A DNA stretch of 64,000 bases. Origin: Membranipora membranacea (Eukaryota > Bryozoa > Gymnolaemata > Cheilostomatida > Membraniporidae). Both the position numbers and the translations under genes were made by a program. The DNA is taken from positions 3,844,001-3,908,000 of the forward strand of contig OU612073.1 in the NCBI GenBank assembly GCA_914767715.1. The letters run 5' to 3'. The notes beneath the pieces are model-generated. The model had not been told where the DNA came from, made no database searches, and was given only the letters and a program-made list of their open reading frames with translations. How positions within the stretch are numbered: the first letter of the stretch is position 1; every line of letters begins with the position of its first letter. Of this stretch, positions 28,455 through 38,506 are shown in pieces.

Positions 28455-29354
28455 ACTCTCAGTCTACTCTGAGAAACGCGAAACTTGAATTAAAACACAA
28501 CCTACTAGCAATAAAACCTAGATGTTCATTGTTGTTATATAATATGCCTGTATTTTATACATTTGGCATTTGAGAACAACTTTTTGAACCTTTTTGTTGC
28601 TAGTAAGGTTTTGTGTAATGTATTGTCGCCTAAATGTTTAGATGGATAACATCTTACTTAGTTTACCCTACTGTTTTGAGAATTTGATAGCATTATGGTA
28701 TCTTTTTTGATCTGCTAGGTAGCTAGTAAATATCTTGATGCTTTCGAGAATATTGATTCTTCAATGGTGGAAGGTGCTATATGCTATGTTTGTTATGTGT
28801 GTTTGGGTCGGGAAAACCTTTTTATTTGAGTTCACAGACAGTATTGAGAACTTGTTATAGTGGCAATAAGTTGCTGCTTTCGAGTCCCTTCTTTGTCTGA
28901 CAAGACTCCAGAAAAGGTTTTCCAACTTCCATTAGATTACCAACCTAGAAGGCAAGACAATTCTCTAAAGATACTACTTGGTTGTCCGTTGATTGTATTT
29001 ATATATAGTTGGCGACCCAATCCTGGTAGTAAAGACGGATGTTTTGGATAATGAAAAACTTTTTAGCGTTTAGCTGGGCTTAAGCTGAATATTTTTGATG
29101 GAAGTAAAAATCTCTAAATATTGTTAATATGTGTGTGAAACATGAGCAATATCTTTTATATGGTATTAAAAAGGCCGGTAGTCGTAATCCACACAAATAG
29201 TTATGGTAGTTTTGTCCTCCTAACTTTCATCATAAAAATGATCACTTTTGTAGCACTTTTTGCTGTCGATGTAAGATGCAGCAGCATTTTTTAGCTATGA
29301 TGTTAGCTGCGGTGTATTTTGCTCTGGCTGTTTTTGAGCTATTCATGGGTTATG

Positions 29355-29360
29355 AATAAA
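29355..29360 (+). terminator. Candidate MACO1 poly(A) signal
   Basis: AATAAA about 900 bases after the macoilin stop codon, in an AT-rich tract with no competing gene. It implies a 3' UTR of about 0.9 kb covering 28455-29380, in which I see no other coding sequence. Another AATAAA lies near 30016, beyond the palindromic element. Confidence 0.4.
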
Positions 29361-29586
29361 AATTTGGACTGCCTCTAAATAATGTTGTACAATTCTTCTT
29401 ATGAACTCCTGGAGGTAGTTCATTGATTTTACAATTATGGATTGATATCACAACATTTTTGCATCAGATATCATGGTGTCGATGAAAGTGAAAGCTTACA
29501 GTGTTTGGTAAAGGTGACTTAAAGCTGATGGTGTGTAGTCATAACAAAGCAATATGTATTTGCTTTCAAATTTATTTAGGGAAAAC

Positions 29587-29911
29587 CTGATACCTTAGTC
29601 TGTGATCCGCAGCCCAAAGAATTCAATATAATATGTGTAACAAATACGTCCCGGATATGCGAGCAGGCATTTCATAGAACTTGTGCTAAACCTAGGGAGA
29701 AAATGTATTTCCCTTTTTTTTGTATTGAAATTCAATAGACTATTTATCTAAGTCTAAATCTAAATTTATCCAATCTAAATTTTGTAAAAATTATATTTCT
29801 CCCTAGACTAAGCACAAGTTCAATGAAATGCCAGCTTGCAAACCAGGGATGTATCTGTTAATTGTATTATATTTAATTCTCGGGGCTGCAGAACACAGAC
29901 TAAGGAATCAG
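29587..29911. mobile_element. Long inverted-repeat element downstream of MACO1
   Basis: About 125 bases at the left end (from CTGATACCTTAGTCTGTG) are repeated in reverse complement at the right end (to CACAGACTAAGGAATCAG) with scattered mismatches. They enclose an AT-rich centre of about 75 bases. It has the structure of a non-autonomous foldback or MITE-type element and codes nothing. Confidence 0.65.
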
Positions 29912-30296
29912 AACCTCCGACATATTACACGTCAGCACTGAACTTTTGTACACGTCTGCAAACTAGACAGGGGTGTATGTATGACTAACTCTATGAAAGG
30001 AAGTCAGAAATCAACCAATAAATATAAATAAGTCATATGAGCGATATGTAAAAGAGACAACTCAGACCTCGCTGTCATCTCAGCCAGTATACACATGACA
30101 GTTTAACAATCAACGATATGCCATGGCTGGGGTTAATCCTAAAATGTGTACATCCCTGTTTCACCTTGATTTTGTTTCAATGGTTATCGATTGCTTTTTA
30201 TAGCAGCTTCATAGTGAGGCTTACTTATAAAACTCAGCAGTAGCTGCATATAGAGCTCACTTCATTTTTAGTTGTTATAGAGCACAATTGAGGATA

Positions 30297-31864
30297 ATGC
30301 GACAATTGTTGTTAGATAGGCGTTGGTATGATCCCGGTGGAGGAGTAGCCTGGAGGGAGGCCTCCGAGAATTTAAACGCAGAGAGTTTATGGACAAATAT
30401 TGGTAGGTAATTTTTTTTACTCTCCTATCTGACAAAAATGTGGATAATTACACCAAGTTATCTATAAGCATGAGAGGTGACAAATTACTGTCAAAATGTG
30501 GATAATTACACCAAGTTATTTATAAGCATGAGAGGTGACAAATTACTGTCAAATGTGGATAATTACACCAAGTTATCTATAAGCATGAGAGGTGACAAAT
30601 TACTGTCAAAATTAAAACTGTTCATGCCTGTAATATTCGTAGTATGGTGAAGAGTGAAGTGACTTTAATATGGTTTTACATATTTTTCAAATGCATTATT
30701 TTTGTCTTTGCAGTCCAGCAAATCTATGCGTATCTACAGTTAGCGTTGCTCTACAGATTGCAGCAGTCTTATGAATGCATTAGGAATTACAGCGCTCTTA
30801 GCAGTGTCAAATCCAAAATACACATGAGTCGTGTGTCTTCTGAAAGCTATACGGAATGTCTTGTACATTACTTTCCACTATGGTGTGGTAACAATGTCAA
30901 TGACTGTTCCTTTCTAGATAATTACAGTGAGTGTTGCTTTTCTATATATGGGATTTTCTTTCCTTACTCCTCCTAGGGAACTAGTTCGTCATGTCACTCA
31001 GTTACTGAAATCTCATCTGGGGAGGGGGATGGGCTGGGAAATAAATAAAGGTTGAAGTTTGAACCAGAAACCCACCTAAACCACCATGACACTGTACTCT
31101 TGAATCTGTTCAGAGTACTGTTCAATTTTCATTTCAATCCTAGAGCTTTCCCTAACAGTTTCAATGGGTATCAAGTAAGAAGGGTATTGTGGTTACTAGT
31201 CTCTGATGAGGAAAATAAAACGCAAAATTTTGCTCCTTATTCCCTGCGTGAAATGTTTGAAGATGACATGACACCTAAACATTTTCTTCTATCTTTGTAA
31301 AGCTTTCGATCAGACTAAGGGTTAAAGGGACCTTATATGCACCAAGCCTGGATAAAAGCAACTGATCACTTAAAATGCAGTTGCTGTTATAGTTTCACCT
31401 TCAGCTTGAGCAGTGCAGGTAGTTTTATTTATTATACAACGCTGTTGCGAGGCAAAACTCAAGTCTGAAATGAAAACTATGTAGAAACAGACTCTACGCA
31501 CAGGAGTTTTCTTCTCTTGCCTACTACACAATACTACAACCACATGAGAGCCAGTCCAAGTGCTCAGACGGCTCCGATGCGTGAAAGTGGCATTACATTA
31601 ACAACCACGTGTGGAAATGGGTGGTTGATAATGTAATGCCACTAACTCGCATTGGAGCCTGTATTACTTTGCATCGGATTATATAATATTTGTTACTCAC
31701 AGATATTGACCGACTGGAAGTTATATTCATTAACCAATGTTCTTATTGCAGGTGAAGCGTTCCTACGTTCTGTGTTGATGTTGATACATAGCACGGCGGA
31801 GCTCCCTCTGTATAACATGCTTCTCGTTTCCTCTGAAGAATACAAGCCAAGATATATAAATTAG
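30297..31864 (+). CDS. Unrecognised small gene candidate, three exons
   Basis: I do not recognise this protein. Three segments join in phase: 30297 to about 30409 (start MRQLLLDRRWYDPGGG, ending in a GTAGGT donor), 30714 to about 30926 (after a TTTGCAG acceptor, ending in a GTGAGT donor) and 31752-31864 (after TTATTGCAG, ending at a TAG). The product would be about 146 residues. It has a helical Leu/Gln/Tyr-rich stretch (IYAYLQLALLYRLQQ) and a C-terminal helix (AFLRSVLMLIHSTAELPLY). The first exon is also open upstream to an acceptor-like TTGTTATAG near 30278, so earlier exons may exist. Intron 1 carries a 57-bp triplicate repeat. Support is splice-phase consistency only; the middle exon may be wrong. 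Confidence 0.35.
30440..30608. repeat. Three 57-bp tandem copies in an intron
   Basis: Units starting TGTGGATAATTACACCAAG lie at 30440, 30497 and 30554 and are nearly identical. They sit in intron 1 of the unrecognised small gene candidate. Confidence 0.85.
31570..31659. ncRNA. Pre-miRNA-like or palindromic-repeat hairpin
   Basis: A 90-base stem-loop has 39-base arms matching at about 34 positions (GTGGCATTACATTAACAACC / GGTTGATAATGTAATGCCAC), a few bulges and a short loop. It lies in the second intron of the small gene candidate. The core CATTA(T)CAACCAC also occurs in palindromes at about 23.09 and 48.55 kb, which favours a repeat family over a unique miRNA. Confidence 0.3.
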
Positions 31865-32176
31865 CTTATCTCTGCCTGCTGACCTTGATTGTGAGTAATA
31901 TACGCAAAAAACTATTCATCATTATCATGCTAATTTTGCTACCACGTCACTTTCTTAAGTATACGACTTGATTTGGTGGAGGGGGCGGGGCAGTATTATT
32001 CAATATTTCGATCATATTTTGCTCGGATCATTGTATCAGTATTTTACCCAGCATATAGGTCATAGCAGGCAAGCGTGAAAGCATAACCCATGAACATTTG
32101 AAATTGAGAATACATCGCGGGATTCAGTTCATGGCAGTAGCTTGGCAGTGACTTGCAATTTCTCATTCTGTTTCAG

Positions 32177-33661
32177 ACGAAGTTGTCTCTGTGTCAGCAG
32201 CAATGGGTGAAGCTGGTCTGCACGTTAACAGATATTGTAACTGTGATATATAAAACAGTATCTGAGATTCGAAGATTATGGTTCCTTCTTCTGTGGTTGT
32301 CATCACTAGAGGGGATATCATTGTTTATAAATTCCACTCATAGACATATAAAATATATCATTTTAAATGTCTATGGCTGTTTACGCTCATTTCCAACATC
32401 AGCAACCAGACTATGTCTGCGGTTTCTGATTAGGAAAGAAACATATGAAAATGCAAAAGAAAGAGCGAGGAAGAAACGCCTCGCTCACTATTTCTCAAAA
32501 TCTTGCACTTACAACTGTGCTTCCATTATCACGAGCTCAGCTGATCAGAACTTAAATCTGTATCCCAGCTCGACCTGCTCTAAACTCACCGCCCCTCATC
32601 AAATTTCCTCCTTTCATCCTAACTCAGTGAAGAAAATCACGATCCCATCACCTAAATATAAAACCTGCAAATTTGATACCTTCGAAAACACTATTTTCTT
32701 CCCAATCAATGACAATCATCTGGATATTAGAGACAAGAAGTCTGTTCCATTTCTAAATTATTATAACTTGATCCTAAAACCTGAAGTTCTCGTTAAAAAT
32801 ATTACCTGCATATACAATGATGGACGACCCAGATCAACTACAGTTGATTATCCTCAAATGACTCAATGCTTGAATAAAAAACACTGCTCTCTACAGAATT
32901 TGACATTCATTTGCAAATACATTAAATACATTAACTCCACTTTCTCTCCATATCACTGTGTGCGCACAACAAATACAGGCAATATGGTCAACATTTCATC
33001 TCCAATTCTTAAATTTCATTCTGAAGTTAAGAACATTAATGACACCTCTGTCGTTATACCACATGCTAGGAAGAGGCCTGAAGCAATATCACCTATAAAA
33101 ACTAAAGCTGCAAAATTTGCTTTCACCCCAAGCACATTACAAAATTTGAATTTAACTAAAAACTGCGGAGAGAATAACTTTGTTCCCTCCCCAATTAGCA
33201 AACTCCCTTCTTCTGCTGCTCCAATTCAAAACATCTGCAATCCTGTTCTCAATGAGCCAAAATTCCACAATCTGTCAACATGTACAGATGGAACTGATGT
33301 CAACAAACTCTTTTACACCTCTATCATTAATTGCTTACTTGAGCAAAAAGTTCTATACCAATCATCTCCCAACACTTCGACAAAAGCCTTCTCCAAAGCT
33401 GGTGAAAAGTTTGGCGATAAATTCATCTATGTGAATCAAAAGAAGGTTACTGATTTGAATACATGTCTATCAGTAACTAGTAGCCCACATAATGATAGAA
33501 GTGGTATGTTGAGAATTTTAAACGCACTAAATCTTTCCAAAATCCACAACACCAAACCATCAACATCCAATACTCGCACCAGACCAACAACTTATCATGC
33601 TGATTTTAAATTTGAGAATCATTACAAACTCTATTACAATGCAGACACATATATTGATTAA
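32177..33661 (+). CDS. Large uninterrupted open frame, terminal exon of an unknown membrane-protein gene
   Basis: The frame is open for about 495 codons (502 if read from an ATG at 32153), the longest in the window, which is unlikely by chance in AT-rich DNA. I do not recognise the product. A consensus TTTCAG acceptor ends at 32176 and leaves the frame in phase 0, so it may be the last exon of a longer gene. Near the N-terminus is a hydrophobic stretch (RRLWFLLLWLSSLEGISLFI), probably a membrane segment, with a second weak one after it, then a basic patch KERARKKRLAHY. The rest (about 390 residues) is rich in Asn, Ser, Thr and Pro with scattered Cys and many NxS/T sequons, resembling a disordered or extracellular tail. 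It follows the small gene candidate on the same strand; I found no in-phase join between them because that candidate's last exon has a stop. Confidence 0.5.
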   Translation, partial: TKLSLCQQQWVKLVCTLTDIVTVIYKTVSEIRRLWFLLLWLSSLEGISLFINSTHRHIKYIILNVYGCLRSFPTSATRLCLRFLIRKETYENAKERARKKRLAHYFSKSCTYNCASIITSSADQNLNLYPSSTCSKLTAPHQISSFHPNSVKKITIPSPKYKTCKFDTFENTIFFPINDNHLDIRDKKSVPFLNYYNLILKPEVLVKNITCIYNDGRPRSTTVDYPQMTQCLNKKHCSLQNLTFICKYIKYINSTFSPYHCVRTTNTGNMVNISSPILKFHSEVKNINDTSVVIPHARKRPEAISPIKTKAAKFAFTPSTLQNLNLTKNCGENNFVPSPISKLPSSAAPIQNICNPVLNEPKFHNLSTCTDGTDVNKLFYTSIINCLLEQKVLYQSSPNTSTKAFSKAGEKFGDKFIYVNQKKVTDLNTCLSVTSSPHNDRSGMLRILNALNLSKIHNTKPSTSNTRTRPTTYHADFKFENHYKLYYNADTYID

Positions 33662-35716
33662 TATTTTGATTACTTGTAATTGGAAAATACCACAACAATC
33701 ACCTACAGTTCTTTTTTTCGATTTCAGATAATGTAAATGCCATTTTTTTCAAGCTTTATGGTTTTATATTGGTTATTTGATAAGAACAGCCTTACTGAAC
33801 CGGCACTTGCTTTATATTCTGTACTGATCAAAATACAACCCTAGCTCCTTAGTCCTTACCTAGATCAAAATTACAATTCCTAGTGTGGTTGATAATACTT
33901 TGATAACAATTTGAAGTTGTCTACTCAGGTTGGGTGTGCAGATAACTCAATCCAACAACAAACCAATACCCATCAGCCAATCAAAACAAAACCAAAGCAC
34001 AAAAATAGTGATACATGAGTAATTAACACCACAGAAGCAATATCCAGCACCGTCAATAATACAGGCAAGGCCTAAGTGGTGGCCTGAATCCCAGGCTATG
34101 CCGCTACTTGAAATCAAGACACAGTCGGACCAGCCAATGTAGAACAGCAATGGTCAAAAGGGCTTACTGACAGTGGTCAGCATGTGTGGATGGATAGTAT
34201 GATCTAAGTTGCCTTCATAATAAGAAGATTGAGCTGCCCGAAGGTCACCAGTAGAATGCAGGCAAGTTTGGTAACACAACATGATAAGCGAAATTCCATT
34301 CTGCGCATGCTCAGCTCTGGGCATGAGCTGATCTCTGCAAAATTGAGCCTCGGAATTCCAAAGCCATCTGATTGGCTACCTGCTCTGGTGACATGCTCCC
34401 CAAAGCGTGCGTATTTGTTATTAATAGTTATCCTCTCTTGTCATTAGGTAACTTCGCGACCTTGGTATCTATATTAAATAATCAATAATTATAATCATTT
34501 TCATGGGGAAATCAAACTGAATAGATTTTATGACTAGGCAATGAAGAGGGAGTTCATTGGACTAGGTATACGGTTTTTCATTGATATTGACATGAAACTT
34601 AGAATTATCTCCTCATTGGTAATAGGGAGACAACTTGAATTCAAGTTGGATTTCCCCATGAAAATGATTATAATTAATGATTATTTAATATAGATACCAA
34701 TGGCGCGAAGTTACCTATTATTAGCTGATTTTGATTGACAGTTTATTCAGGGGATATCCCATTTCCACTTTCCAAAGTTGCAATCAGAACCCAAACTAAA
34801 CTCATTGTTCTTGCACATGCGCAAATTCAAGTCACGCAGGATGCATACTTAGCCTTACGACACCTGCTTTGTGGTAATGATAGCCTAGTTTATCAGTGAT
34901 CTACATGCCCAGTCAGATCGCGCGAGTCAGTATGGCGAAATTCAGTATTGCCAAAATTTTATTCTAAAGCACAGCAAGTCATTGATACAAATTTATGGAT
35001 CAGTGGTAAAATACATAGCGTGGAGATATGCCATCTGTATAAGCTTTGTCAGGATCTAAATAAAGCCATAATTCTGGCAGTTAACGTTATGCATCGATTG
35101 ACGTCCCAGTAACGACCTTCAAAACAAGTTTACAAGTGGCAGCTAACCTAGATTTCTGATCAAAGATGATAATGCAGTCCAGCAACCATACATGAATAGC
35201 CATACGCTTGCTCAGAGTCATAAATGTTCCCCTCATCCATTTAATATTTAAATCAGTGGTGCAAGTATCAGATGAGCTGTAATAATTGTGATAGTGAATA
35301 ATAATGATTGTTTGTCACAAATGGCACAACGTCAAATTTCTAGGCAAGTGTCTAGCCTGAGTGCAGAAGTGACCGACCTTAACCTTCGCCTAAGGATCTT
35401 AGTACTGCCAAACGCTTAAATCATTCAGTGATTGCTCCTTACTGGGACGAATGAAGCCTGACAAGAGGCTAGTTCCCTGCTCGAGGGAACAAAACATCAC
35501 CTGAGTACTCGACAGGTCTAAAACGAGTTTGTCATTCTGATTATCATTTTGTCATATAATGCCAATGAAAACATTCTGGTATTTCACTGAACTAGGCACA
35601 TAAGTTGGAATGCTAAGTTTCTTATTGGCATTAATGGTACTATTTCTCAGAAATTTTTTGTGCTGGAACTTGACAAGTTGATTAGTGATAGTGAATTTTT
35701 TGTGTGTGAGCCGACT
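33662..35716. other. Non-coding stretch between the 1.5-kb open frame and RPS4
   Basis: The TA-flanked MITE listed separately occupies 34445-34717. The rest is AT-rich with short frames only, and I see no gene. Confidence 0.6.
34445..34717. mobile_element. Tc1/mariner-type MITE with TA ends
   Basis: Terminal inverted repeats of about 67 bases, starting GGTAACTTCGCG, differ at about four positions. The element (34447-34715) is flanked by TA on both sides, the target duplication of Tc1/mariner transposases. The 269-bp body has no coding capacity, so it is non-autonomous. Confidence 0.75.
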
Positions 35717-35764
35717 TTATTAGGTGAGATGACATTCAAAAAAAATAAATACATTGATATTTAT

Positions 35765-38320
35765 TTATGCAGCCAGTCTCTTCTCTCTCTCCTCCATGAT
35801 GCTGACACGGATTCCTCTACTCTTTGGCAGTGAGATCCATGGCTTGGTTCCCTTACCGATCACAAACACGTTGCCCATTCTACAACCAAATGACAAATTA
35901 TCAGGCATCAGAGAGAGACGATGGGACCTTTCCATTCAAGGCGATATACTGTGCAGTAAAACCCAATCACCATGTGGATCTGTGACATCAAAAGCAGTCA
36001 CTAGGTTATATATAGTTCAAGAAGCGAATAAATGTTCATCATACTGTTCCACATACACTACTTATCATCAATTAAGGCATATTTGAAGCTAATGATGATG
36101 TTTTAGTTAGTAAAAGTACTGACCTGGTGGCGAAGTTGTGCCCAGCAGAGTCCTTGACGTGGACGATGTGGAATGATCCAGGGTGCTTCTCCAGTGTGGT
36201 GATAGTACCTACACGTCCGATGTTGTGTCCTCCGGTGATCATACACAGATTACCTGAACAACAAAACAAGATTTATCTAATTAACACACAAAATGGTACC
36301 ACTAACAGGAGTCAGTCATGTTCTTCGGTTGTATGCCAGCACATCATACTGTATAAAAGCACTGTATGAATGTCTGTTATATCTACCAAATATTGATGAC
36401 TGAACATTTGTGTTGGGATCAAACGACACAAATTATAGTGATGGATATTAAGACGATATTGGTAGTATTTGTGTTACACTGGGCATCTATTAGACATGCA
36501 TTCATTGGGTTGTGTTCTGCTGCCGATATGAGTGGTTTCCTCTCTCGTATCCGTGGTATGAATAGCACCCACACTCCATTCATAAGCTTATATGTACTTA
36601 TGTTGCATGAAAGATCCAAGCACTTGTAGACCCACTTTAATGGCAGAGCGACCTGGATCATTATTCATTTTGAGAATGAAGTGATTACATCTATCTGTGT
36701 CCTTTTATATTTGAACAATTAAGTTGTTGATCGACTTAACTTACCACTCTCAAATTTGATGTAATCCATGGATTTGCCAGTTGATACATTGACTTGTACT
36801 GTGTCGTTGACTTTCACCAAAGGATCGGGGTATCTGATGGTTCGTCCGTCGTGGGTGACGATGTATGGTACTCCCTTGGGTCCAGTGCACTGTTTGGTGA
36901 CCTTGCACAGTTTGTACTACAATTCATAATTTACAATATACAGTTACAATAGGCCTAACAAAATGGTCATGAGTGACTGAATGAACACTGACTGACCCTG
37001 TTATACATGATGAGTTTTAAATTCAAGCTATCAAAGAAAATAAACAAAACTATCAACATATTGGAGTTTAATCATACGCTCCATAAAAAACTTTCAAATG
37101 TAGCTGATAAGAAAGCAAAACTTACTGCAGCCTCATCAGGAGTGATACGATGAATAGCGAATCGTCCCTTAACATCATACACAAGTCTGAAGTTCTCAGA
37201 TGTCTTTTCAATGGTGATGACATCTGTAAGAAGAATAGGTAAATGATAGGTTAACACCACATGCTTCACAAAGAGTAGCACATACACTGGCAGATCCCCT
37301 AGAGGTTAAATATCACATTGTATAGGTATAACTGAAGAGCATACCCTCAATTGTTGGAAGATTGACTTTGCTTTAGTAGATTGCAGCTTTCAATTGGTAC
37401 TTGACCATGATACAACAGATTAGACAACTCTTTTACTTACCCATGTAACCGGCTGGGTAGGTCAAGTCAGTTCTGACTTTGCCATCAACCTTGATAAGCC
37501 TCTGCATGAGGATCTTCTTTGCCTCATCGTATGACAGAGCGTATTTCAGTCTGTTTCTGATGAACAGGAGAATAGGGAGAGATTCCCTAAGCTTGTGTGG
37601 ACCAGAGCTGGGTCTTGGTGCAAAGACACCGGACAGCTTGTCCAACATCCAATGCTTGGGAGCATTGAGGCGCTTCAAGTGCTTCTTCGGTCCACGAGCC
37701 TGTAACAGACAGAAGAACATGCAAGTATGTTGGTAAGCATCAAGTATGTGCTGAAGTAGAGTAGCCAAATTTGGTTTAGAAGTTATGGATAATCCCTACA
37801 ACCCATTGAGCTGACCAACAGGAGGGTTGCCCACTAGCTGCTGTACAGCAACAAAATTCACATGTTGTTCTTACTGATGGGATGTTATCCTCTGTCTCAT
37901 GATGATGATGATGATGATTGCTAACAAACTACTTCTTGCTTAACAAAAAAAAAAGCAAGCAAAGAGAGTTCAGTTAGGCCTTCTAATTTGCTACCTGGTA
38001 CTTCCTTCCCAAGTAGCAAGAAAGTGGATTACCTTGTATTTCAGCTCAGGCAATGTATGGATACAAAGAAATCAAGCAACAAACATAGGAGCAAAATGTT
38101 TGCCTGATTTTGTATCAAATAGACTAAGTTAGAAGGTGGATGAATTTCACTTGGTATTTATCTACAGAACAAACAGTCATGTTCATTCTCATGTATATAA
38201 ATCCGTTTGTGGAGGTTTTGAAATAACCAAATTTTGTATCTTCTAGCCTTGTTTGGGTCTAATTCATTAGATGTATATGGATTTAAAAATACAATTTTAA
38301 AATCCTTCTTCACTCACCAT
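35765..38320 (-). CDS. RPS4: 40S ribosomal protein S4 (eS4), complete, 6 exons
   Basis: Small-subunit ribosomal protein eS4. Exons in transcript order: 38320-38318 (ATG only), 37699-37441, 37223-37126, 36916-36745, 36253-36124, 35879-35765. The phases join to 258 residues (human RPS4X 263). The protein starts [20 protein letters not shown] and has the S4-type segment [20 protein letters not shown], then [17 protein letters not shown], the KOW-like [11 protein letters not shown] block near residue 180, and the tail [13 protein letters not shown] first exon holding only the start codon fits the placement of the first intron in ribosomal-protein genes. The stop overlaps an AATAAA (35760-35765); a second AATAAA lies at 35717-35722. 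Introns show no recognisable snoRNA; intron 1 has a (GAT)n microsatellite near 37904. Confidence 0.95.
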
Positions 38321-38341
38321 ATTGGATGTAAAAAGAGGCTG
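38321..38341 (-). promoter_or_regulatory. 5' TOP leader of RPS4
   Basis: Directly upstream of the RPS4 ATG, the minus strand reads CCTCTTTTTACATCCAAT. A C followed by a pyrimidine run is the terminal oligopyrimidine signature of ribosomal-protein mRNAs, which puts their translation under mTOR/LARP1 control in animals. It implies a 5' UTR of only about 18-20 bases. The transcription start is inferred from the motif. Confidence 0.6.
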
Positions 38342-38506
38342 ATGGGATACCTTCCGGTATATTTTAAGAAATGGCAAAACTCCAATAGGAAAAACTAGTC
38401 TGAGAAGATTTTTAATTATCACATGTAATGATCCTTATATTCAAAATATTTACCTATGATAATGACTGGACTTGTAAACATTCACTCCCTGACATGACTA
38501 GCAATC
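38342..38506. promoter_or_regulatory. Compact divergent promoter region between RPS4 and TMEM9
   Basis: The RPS4 and TMEM9 start codons point away from each other and are 186 bases apart, so both core promoters must lie in this AT-rich stretch unless TMEM9 has an untranslated upstream exon. No TATA box is obvious for either side. Confidence 0.45.
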
